From Clostridiales bacterium UBA4959 (GTDB lineage: Bacteria; Bacillota; Clostridia; Oscillospirales; CAG-272): a DNA stretch of 5,773 nt. Each line of letters starts with the position of its first letter. Within the stretch, counting starts at the first letter, position 1. Location: positions 1 through 5,773 of the forward strand of contig DHAH01000159.1 in NCBI GenBank assembly GCA_002397345.1, read 5' to 3'. A program made the position numbers and the translations under genes. The notes beneath the pieces are model-generated. The model was not told the origin of the DNA. It saw nothing but the letters and a program-made list of their open reading frames with translations, and did not search any database. Below are positions 1-4,942 of the stretch, piece by piece.

Positions 1-29
1 GTTTAATGTTGTCACGTTGGTGAAAAGAA

Positions 30-863
30 TCATACGGCACCTACCACAGCATCTATTAATTTTGTAAATCTCTGCGAAACAATCCGCCCGGTTGCAAGCA
101 CCTCTTCTTCAGTGATCGCCGCTCCGGTTATACCCGCCGCCATGTTGGATACGCAGGAGATACACAATACCGGAAGCCTGCACTGCGCGGCGAAGATTAC
201 CTCGGCAACAGTCGACATGCCCACGACAGTCGCGCCCAGTGTGCGCAGCAGTCTTATTTCGGCGGGTGTTTCGTATTGCGGGCCGCTCATGTAGCCGTAA
301 ACGCCTTCTTTAAGCTCAAAACCCAGCTCCGCCGCCTTTGATTTGGCAAGCGCCGCAAGCGATTTATCATAGACATGCTGCATATCAAAGAAGCGTTCGC
401 CAAACTCGGGTATATTCGCGCCGCGCAGGGGCGAATCGGGCGACAGCTTGATGTGGTCGGTGACGGCGACGAGATCGCCGGGGCGGTAATCGTTGGAAAT
501 GCCGCCCGCCGCGTTGGTGATAATCAGATTATTAATACCCAGCAGCTTAAAAACGCCGACAGGATAAGCGGTCTGCCACATCTCCCAGCCTTCGTAATAA
601 TGGAAGCGGCCGTTCATGGCGAGCACCGGCTTGCCGTCCCGAAAGCCGCAGACAAGCTCGCCTTTTTGATATGACACAGTCGAAAGCGGAAAATGCGGAA
701 TATCGGCATATTTTATTGTGACGGAACTATCCAGCAGTTCGGCGTAGCCGCCCAGTCCGCTGCCGAGGATAATGGCAAGCTCGGGCATGGGCAGCCCCGC
801 GGCAGTGATTTTCGCGCGGATAAAATCCGCACTTTCAACATAATCGGTGAAGGTTGATTTCAT
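30..863 (-). CDS. punA: Purine nucleoside phosphorylase (trimeric PNP/MTAP class)
   Basis: Cytosolic enzyme of purine salvage that splits (deoxy)inosine and (deoxy)guanosine with phosphate into free base and (deoxy)ribose-1-phosphate. The 277-residue length fits the trimeric class. Visible motifs: GSGLG at 34-38, HFP at 57-59, GRFHYYEG at 85-92, TNAAGG at 116-121, GPQYETPAEIR at 194-204, VGMSTV at 214-219 and SN at 239-240. By analogy with human PNP, S35, R86, H88, A118 and S217 would bind phosphate, Y90 would contact the ribose, and E198 and N240 would bind the purine. The Asn is typical of 6-oxopurine specificity. The set is complete, so the enzyme should be active. The start is ATG at 861-863 with AGAAGG at 871-876, seven bases upstream; the stop is TGA. 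It follows a nucleoside kinase gene by about 60 bp, which supports a nucleoside-salvage pair. Methylthioadenosine phosphorylase is the main alternative, less likely given Asn240. Confidence 0.95.
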   Translation of the reverse strand: MKSTFTDYVESADFIRAKITAAGLPMPELAIILGSGLGGYAELLDSSVTIKYADIPHFPLSTVSYQKGELVCGFRDGKPVLAMNGRFHYYEGWEMWQTAYPVGVFKLLGINNLIITNAAGGISNDYRPGDLVAVTDHIKLSPDSPLRGANIPEFGERFFDMQHVYDKSLAALAKSKAAELGFELKEGVYGYMSGPQYETPAEIRLLRTLGATVVGMSTVAEVIFAAQCRLPVLCISCVSNMAAGITGAAITEEEVLATGRIVSQRFTKLIDAVVGAV

Positions 864-870
864 AGCTTAT

Positions 871-876
871 CCTTCT
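871..876 (-). promoter_or_regulatory. Ribosome binding site of the PNP gene
   Basis: On the minus strand this reads AGAAGG, seven bases before the ATG at 861-863. It supports that start and suggests PNP is translated independently of the kinase upstream. Confidence 0.7.
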
Positions 877-895
877 TTTTAAAAATTTAATGAAC

Positions 896-914
896 GGGCG
901 TGCAATGCACGCCC
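896..914. repeat. Perfect 9-bp palindrome in the kinase-PNP spacer, likely dispersed repeat
   Basis: GGGCGTGCA at 896-904 and TGCACGCCC at 906-914 are perfect inverted repeats around a single base. On the minus strand the unit is flanked as TTGTAGGGGCG...CGCCCG, a layout I recall from short intergenic repeats common in clostridial genomes (recollection, not checked). It begins nine bases after the kinase stop. The T-rich stretch on the minus strand follows only after about 8-10 further bases, so it is not a canonical terminator, although it could stall or stabilise the transcript between kinase and PNP. Confidence 0.6.
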
Positions 915-922
915 CTACAAGA

Positions 923-1846
923 TCAACGCCTTCTTGGGCCGATGAATTCGCGGAAAACAGAATCGGACGGCACTATATCGGCGTCAATGGTTTGGAGCTT
1001 TTCGAGCTTGGCGATTTTCTGCGCGGCGTCGCTTGCAAAAGGAGAATTTTCGGGTATGGCGCGCAGCAGCGTCAGCGCGAAGGGTGCAATGACAAGCGGC
1101 TCGTATGCGAGCAGCGAATCCACGGTTATATCTGTAGTATCGATAAAAGGCAGGATGTTTACATCCTCGTTGCGCACCACGTTTTCCCACAATTCATAGG
1201 TATATTCGGGCGACGCGGCGCGGTAGGTGAAATCGCGCACCAACCGGCGCAGGAAACGGATTTCGCGTCGACTAAACAACATGCCGTTGAACATCAGGTC
1301 GCGCGCGACCGAGATGAATATTGATTTATGGCGGTAATGGTGGAACAGCGCGGTTATTTCGGGATAGATCGCCTGGATGCCTTCCAAAAGCACGACATCA
1401 TATTCGGCGGCGTTAAACTCTTCATAACCGCCGCGTTTGCCGGTGGTAAAATCGAATACCGGCAGCCTGACAAGCCGATTGTTGCTTATATCGTCAACAC
1501 ATTTTGAAAAATAATCAAAGTCGATAGCGCGGACAGTCTCAAAATCTGGTGAGTTGCGTCCCTCGGCTTCCGCTTCGGCGTGTAAATCAGCGCGGTCGCG
1601 GAAGAAATCGTCGATCGAGATCAGGCGTACGCGCTGACCCGCGCGTCCCCAGTCGCGGATCAGCGTTGCGGCGGTCGTCGTTTTGCCGGAACAGGTCGGG
1701 CCGGACAGCGTCACGACCTTTAACCCCTCCTCGTCGCGTATCTCGCGCGCGACACGGTCAAGTTCCGCCTCGAAAGCATCCTCGGATTCATAAACAAAAT
1801 CGCGTTTATCGGAAAAACTATTAAAGTTCTTATATATTGTCAGCAT
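923..1846 (-). CDS. Uridine kinase-like nucleoside kinase (phosphoribulokinase/uridine kinase family, no TGS domain)
   Basis: P-loop kinase predicted to phosphorylate a nucleoside, probably uridine/cytidine, with NTP in the cytosol. Numbered from the ATG at 1846 (307 residues): Walker A GPTCSGKTT at 49-57, IDDFFRDR at 78-85 (the acceptor-site DDxY-like motif), a PVFDFTTGKR segment near 129-138, Walker B-like VVLLEGI at 151-157, an Arg-rich RRLVRDF lid segment near 200-206, and a C-terminal SDSVFREFIG typical of clostridial uridine-kinase homologues. Those relatives often carry an N-terminal TGS/ThrRS-like region and are about 550 residues; here only about 50 residues precede the P-loop, so this is the kinase module alone. 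A GTG at 1867 would add seven residues but has no ribosome binding site. The ATG at 1844-1846 has AGGTTATC seven bases upstream and is preferred. The substrate is not determinable from sequence. Confidence 0.85.
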   Translation of the reverse strand: MLTIYKNFNSFSDKRDFVYESEDAFEAELDRVAREIRDEEGLKVVTLSGPTCSGKTTTAATLIRDWGRAGQRVRLISIDDFFRDRADLHAEAEAEGRNSPDFETVRAIDFDYFSKCVDDISNNRLVRLPVFDFTTGKRGGYEEFNAAEYDVVLLEGIQAIYPEITALFHHYRHKSIFISVARDLMFNGMLFSRREIRFLRRLVRDFTYRAASPEYTYELWENVVRNEDVNILPFIDTTDITVDSLLAYEPLVIAPFALTLLRAIPENSPFASDAAQKIAKLEKLQTIDADIVPSDSVFREFIGPRRR

Positions 1847-1853
1847 TTGATAA

Positions 1854-1856
1854 CCT
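1854..1856 (-). promoter_or_regulatory. Weak ribosome binding site deciding the kinase start
   Basis: On the minus strand this AGG begins AGGTTATC, close to the 3' part of the extended Shine-Dalgarno sequence (AGGTGATC), seven bases before the ATG at 1844-1846. The alternative GTG at 1865-1867 has only AT-rich sequence upstream. Confidence 0.45.
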
Positions 1857-1913
1857 GTAAAAAGCACAAAGATTATTTACGTAAAGTTTTCATGCGTAGC
1901 ACTGCGCTCTACT

Positions 1914-1950
1914 AAAACGCGCGCCAGCGTAAACGCCCGACGTCCGTTTT
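1914..1950 (-). terminator. Terminator-like hairpin after hemZ, possibly bidirectional
   Basis: Seven bases after the hemZ stop, AAAACG (minus strand, from 1950) pairs with CGTTTT (ending at 1914), enclosing a smaller stem with a GCG-TTTA-CGC tip around 1924-1933. The stem is interrupted by a 2x2 mismatch and a bulge. The A4...T4 flanks would also fit termination from the opposite strand, though no gene is seen there. Only four Ts follow, so strength is uncertain. If real, the kinase-PNP pair needs its own promoter in 1847-1913, where I see no convincing -35/-10 pair. Confidence 0.45.
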
Positions 1951-1956
1951 ACTCAT

Positions 1957-3501
1957 TTAATAAATATTATTGTAAAAATTGCGTATTTTAGCGTAAACCG
2001 CGTTCATGGCGTCGGAATTTACGCCCATGTTCATATATTCATACGGATATTTCGGCACCGCGACCCGTTCGATGCGCCCTTCGCCGCGCGGAACGAGTTT
2101 TGTGACCGCGCCTGCACCGACGGCGAATACGCTGTGCAGCTCTTCCATCATAATGATGTTATATATCCCCTCGTACCCGCGCAGCGAAAATCCGACGTTT
2201 TCGAGATTGCCTACGGTGTTCTTCTGCCTGTAAATGTAATAAGGCGAATAACCCGCGTTTTTAGCTTTGAGCTGCGAATAGTCGACGCATTTGGAAGTGT
2301 CGCCGCCGTTTCGCAGATACAGCTCTGTGCCGTCGCGCAGCAGCTCCGCCGATTTTTTAACGCAAAAGGTGTGGAAAGTAACGTTCTCGGGCTTTAATTT
2401 CAACACCGCGTCTACACTGCGCGAATAGCCGGAGAACCGCTCGGAGGGCAGACCCGCGATCAGGTCGCAGTTGATTGTTTTAATCCCGCCGTTCCGCACA
2501 AGCTCGAACGCGCGGTAAAAATCCTCGGCGGTATGCTTGCGCCCTATGCCTTCAAGCACCGCGTCGTTGAGCGTCTGCGGGTTTACGCTGACGCGCGTGA
2601 CCCCGCGCTCTGCCGCGACCGCGATCTTTTCGGCGGTGACAGTGTCGGGGCGGCCGGCCTCGAGCGTGAATTCGCGCAGCACCTCGGGCTGTACATATCG
2701 TCCGATACGCTCGAGCAGCGTGTCGAGCTGGCGGGCATCAAGTATGGTCGGCGTACCGCCGCCGATGTAAACCGTTGCGACGCGCAGTCCCAGCTCGCGG
2801 ATAAGCGAAAAGGTATCGTCAATGTCATGGTATAAGCGTTCAAGATAATCCGGGATCATCGACAGCAGCCGCTTTGTGGAATATGACACAAACGAACAAT
2901 AAGCGCAGCGCGTCGGGCAGAAGGGAATGGAAATATAAACGCTGCACAACCCGTCGCCGAGCGTTTTTCTGATATTATCTTCGTTGCGTGCGACGGCGGT
3001 CAGCAGCGCGGCTTTTTTGGGGTTAATCATATAATCTGACGACAGCTCGCGCGCAGCTGACTTGTCGTCAAGCCCCTCGGCGATAAACTCAGCTGCGATT
3101 TTCGCCGGACGCACGCCGGTGAGCAGACCCCAGGCGGGCGTGCTGCCAAACAGTTTCCGACCCGCCTCGAGCATAGCGGCGCCCAACGCGATATTCTCTG
3201 TGCGGCGTTTGCCGCGCCCCGTCAGCATGTCGGAAGGCGTCCCGACCGCGTCCTCACGCGACGTTTCGCCGTGCGAATTATCGCCGTATTGCTTGAATAC
3301 CTCGGCGTATGATTCGCCGCTTTCGATTTTTATCTTTGCCGTCGCGCGCACACCGCTCTCAACTTCGGTCGAGGTCATCGTCACCACGGGCGTACTGCCC
3401 GTCACCGGCTCCGATTCGGAAAATTTCGCGGCGGGAAAAAAGAGCAGGCAAAGCGTCTGCGCATAGTATATGTTGACATTTCCATCTGTAATCAATTTCA
3501 T
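1957..3501 (-). CDS. hemZ: HemZ-type radical SAM protein (coproporphyrinogen dehydrogenase homologue)
   Basis: Member of the HemN/HemW/HemZ radical SAM group. HemZ is annotated as an oxygen-independent coproporphyrinogen III dehydrogenase, although heme synthesis by clostridial HemZ is not firmly established. The 514-residue length fits. The [4Fe-4S]/SAM cysteines are in CPTRCAYC (C195, C199, C202), followed by YIGGGTPT at 245-252, EAGRPDT at 281-287, SVNPQTLND at 305-313, the NCDLIAGLPSE stretch at 344-354, YYIYRQKN at 421-428 and GAGAVTK at 462-468. The N-terminal region contains the family's WGLLTGVRPAK at 124-134. Residues about 73-100 are low-complexity and look like a linker. The start is ATG at 3499-3501; the only upstream GGA-like site is about 13 bases away, so initiation may be weak. 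Neighbourhood with dtd is common in Clostridia, and no other tetrapyrrole gene is in the window. Confidence 0.92.
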   Translation of the reverse strand: MKLITDGNVNIYYAQTLCLLFFPAAKFSESEPVTGSTPVVTMTSTEVESGVRATAKIKIESGESYAEVFKQYGDNSHGETSREDAVGTPSDMLTGRGKRRTENIALGAAMLEAGRKLFGSTPAWGLLTGVRPAKIAAEFIAEGLDDKSAARELSSDYMINPKKAALLTAVARNEDNIRKTLGDGLCSVYISIPFCPTRCAYCSFVSYSTKRLLSMIPDYLERLYHDIDDTFSLIRELGLRVATVYIGGGTPTILDARQLDTLLERIGRYVQPEVLREFTLEAGRPDTVTAEKIAVAAERGVTRVSVNPQTLNDAVLEGIGRKHTAEDFYRAFELVRNGGIKTINCDLIAGLPSERFSGYSRSVDAVLKLKPENVTFHTFCVKKSAELLRDGTELYLRNGGDTSKCVDYSQLKAKNAGYSPYYIYRQKNTVGNLENVGFSLRGYEGIYNIIMMEELHSVFAVGAGAVTKLVPRGEGRIERVAVPKYPYEYMNMGVNSDAMNAVYAKIRNFYNNIY

Positions 3502-3530
3502 GATGTTATATATTCCAATCGATAAGAAAC

Positions 3531-3568
3531 GGGGTTACGCGCGGGGGATATGACATCCCCCGCACCCC
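3531..3568 (-). terminator. Strong GC hairpin in the dtd-hemZ spacer, terminator and/or small repeat
   Basis: GCGGGGGAT at 3541-3549 and ATCCCCCGC at 3555-3563 form a perfect 9-bp stem with a 5-nt loop. GGGGT at 3531-3535 and ACCCC at 3564-3568 add five outer pairs around a 5-nt bulge. On the minus strand the sequence after it is GTTTCTT, a poor U-tract, so it may act as an imperfect terminator of the upstream three-gene operon or be a structured repeat. The rest of the 107-bp spacer (3569-3608) is AT-rich and could hold a hemZ promoter, but the hairpin would then lie in the leader. Confidence 0.6.
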
Positions 3569-3608
3569 TTCCTGCTGAGTAGATTTAATGCAAATAAAAA
3601 TTTATGTT

Positions 3609-4097
3609 TTAATTATTAACTTGGTATATATTGGCGGGGTGTATCCCCGTTCCCAGCGACCTGCTGTCTAAAACAAGCGTGACCGGCCCGTCGTTGACGA
3701 GTGATACGCGCATATCCGCGCCGAATATACCGCGCGATACGGGCACACTCTGCTCCTCGAGCGCGCGGCAAAAATATTCGTAAAGTGCGTTCGCCTCATC
3801 AGGCGGCGCGGCGCCCAGATAATCCGGTCGGTTGCCGTGCGTGTAGTCGGCAAGCAGCGTAAAGTTTGGGACGACCAGCGCACAGCCGCCAATATCGGTC
3901 ACAGAGCGGTTCATTTTCCCGTTATTGTCGGCAAAAACGCGCAGTTTCGCCAGCTTTGCGGCAAGCCTGTCGGCGTCAAGTTCGGTGTCGCCGCGAGCGA
4001 CGCCCAGCAATATCAGACAGCCCGCGCCGCATTGTCCGACGAGCTCGCCGTCCACGGCTACCGAAGCGGAAGTGACGCGCTGAAACACCGCGATCAT
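3609..4097 (-). CDS. dtd: D-aminoacyl-tRNA deacylase
   Basis: Cytosolic homodimeric proofreading enzyme that hydrolyses D-aminoacyl-tRNA, and Gly misattached to tRNA-Ala, releasing free tRNA. The 162 residues show the family start MIAVFQRVTSASVAVDGE, KLRVFAD near 51-57, GKMNRS near 60-65, an FTLLAD block at 79-84 leading into HGNRPDY, and NDGPVT at 135-140, which carries the Gly-cisPro motif that enters the partner's active site. The usual SQFTL motif here reads PNFTL at 77-81: Thr80 is retained, but the Ser and Gln positions are Pro and Asn. The start ATG (4095-4097) overlaps the upstream gene's TGA as ATGA, and AGAGGG sits six bases upstream, so translation is probably coupled to the lipoprotein gene. 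Stop is TAA. The fold assignment is secure; the effect of the motif change is unknown. Confidence 0.94.
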   Translation of the reverse strand: MIAVFQRVTSASVAVDGELVGQCGAGCLILLGVARGDTELDADRLAAKLAKLRVFADNNGKMNRSVTDIGGCALVVPNFTLLADYTHGNRPDYLGAAPPDEANALYEYFCRALEEQSVPVSRGIFGADMRVSLVNDGPVTLVLDSRSLGTGIHPANIYQVNN

Positions 4098-4942
4098 CGC
4101 GCACCCTCTTTCTTGCGACGCAGAAATACCGGAATAACAAGCATCGCCGCGGCGATCAGCACACCGGCGGCAACGACGGCGTAAATCCTCCCTCGCTGCG
4201 CGGAGTAGGTGAAGAACGGATCGGCGTTGATTTTGTTTTCTTCAGCGTATGACGCTGCGTGTTCGTTATCAGAAACATCCAGCGTCAGCCACTCGCAGCC
4301 CATGAAAGCGTCGAACCCGATTTCCGTCACCGACGCGGGGATGTACAGGCTCTCAAGCCGCAAACAGCCTTCGAAAGCAAAATCACCGATCAGTGTAAGC
4401 GTTTCGGGCAATTTTACGGAAGAAAGCACCTTGCAGCCACGCAATAACTCCGGGGGCAGCGCGGTAATACCGCGTCCAAACGTAACGGCGGTCAGGTTCG
4501 GGCAGGTAGAAAACGCCGCGCGCCCGATTTCTGTTACCGAATCGGAGATAGTGATGGTCGAGATGTTGCCCTTGCCATAAAAAGCGCCCTCGCCGATGCT
4601 CGTCACATTGCCGCCGTCGATGATGGCTGGGATTTTCACGTTCTGCGAAACGCCGTTATATCCGATTACGATAATGTCGCCGGTGGGATTGCCGAACCCG
4701 TCGTCGGCGGGCAGATAAAGGATGCCGTCTTTTGTTTCGCGGGCCACTACCTCGAAATAGGGGTTGTATACGGTTACGGGAGCAGTTTCAGGCTCGGTTT
4801 TTTTGGCGGGTTTGCTTTTTTCGGATGAATTTGTTTCATAATCCTGTCCGCCGGTTTGTTCGGAATATTTATTTGTGAGAACACCGCACGACATGAGCGA
4901 AACGGTGAGCGCGGCGATAACTATAAATTTTGCCCACTTCAT
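4094..4942 (-). CDS. BspA-type leucine-rich-repeat lipoprotein with C-terminal membrane helix
   Basis: Predicted surface protein of 282 residues with no known enzymatic role. A signal peptide (MKWAKF, then a hydrophobic core at 6-16) ends in the lipobox LMSC, giving lipidated Cys19. A hydrophilic Lys/Glu/Thr/Ser-rich linker spans about 22-57. Residues about 95-220 hold about five LRR_5 units of roughly 23 residues, with the repeated pattern hydrophobic-xx-P-x-x-V-T-x-I-G-x-x-A-F-x-G-C (for example IPASVTEIGFDAFMGC at 201-216). A C-terminal helix (about 253-274) is followed by RRKK, as in a stop-transfer segment, so the protein may be held in the membrane at both ends. Such repeats usually mediate binding; the ligand is not predictable. 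Its ATG overlaps the ATPase stop (ATGA), with GAGGA nine bases upstream, and its TGA overlaps the dtd start. Confidence 0.85.
   Translation of the reverse strand: MKWAKFIVIAALTVSLMSCGVLTNKYSEQTGGQDYETNSSEKSKPAKKTEPETAPVTVYNPYFEVVARETKDGILYLPADDGFGNPTGDIIVIGYNGVSQNVKIPAIIDGGNVTSIGEGAFYGKGNISTITISDSVTEIGRAAFSTCPNLTAVTFGRGITALPPELLRGCKVLSSVKLPETLTLIGDFAFEGCLRLESLYIPASVTEIGFDAFMGCEWLTLDVSDNEHAASYAEENKINADPFFTYSAQRGRIYAVVAAGVLIAAAMLVIPVFLRRKKEGAR
4104..4109 (-). promoter_or_regulatory. Ribosome binding site of dtd inside the lipoprotein gene
   Basis: AGAGGG on the minus strand, six bases before the dtd ATG, lies within the last codons of the lipoprotein gene. With the ATGA overlap it fits coupled reinitiation. 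Confidence 0.65.

Noticed and set aside
1..29. Start or end of a further gene downstream of PNP
   Set aside because: It is too short, with no convincing frame, hairpin or motif.
890..1324. Plus-strand open frame over the kinase gene
   Set aside because: It is antisense to a well-supported kinase gene, its translation resembles no family I know, and it starts within the palindromic spacer.
1865..1867. GTG start for the nucleoside kinase
   Set aside because: There is no Shine-Dalgarno sequence upstream, while the ATG seven codons downstream has one at good spacing.
3062..3466. Plus-strand open frame over the hemZ N-terminal region
   Set aside because: A Ser/Pro/Ala-rich shadow of GC-rich minus-strand codons, with no recognisable domain.
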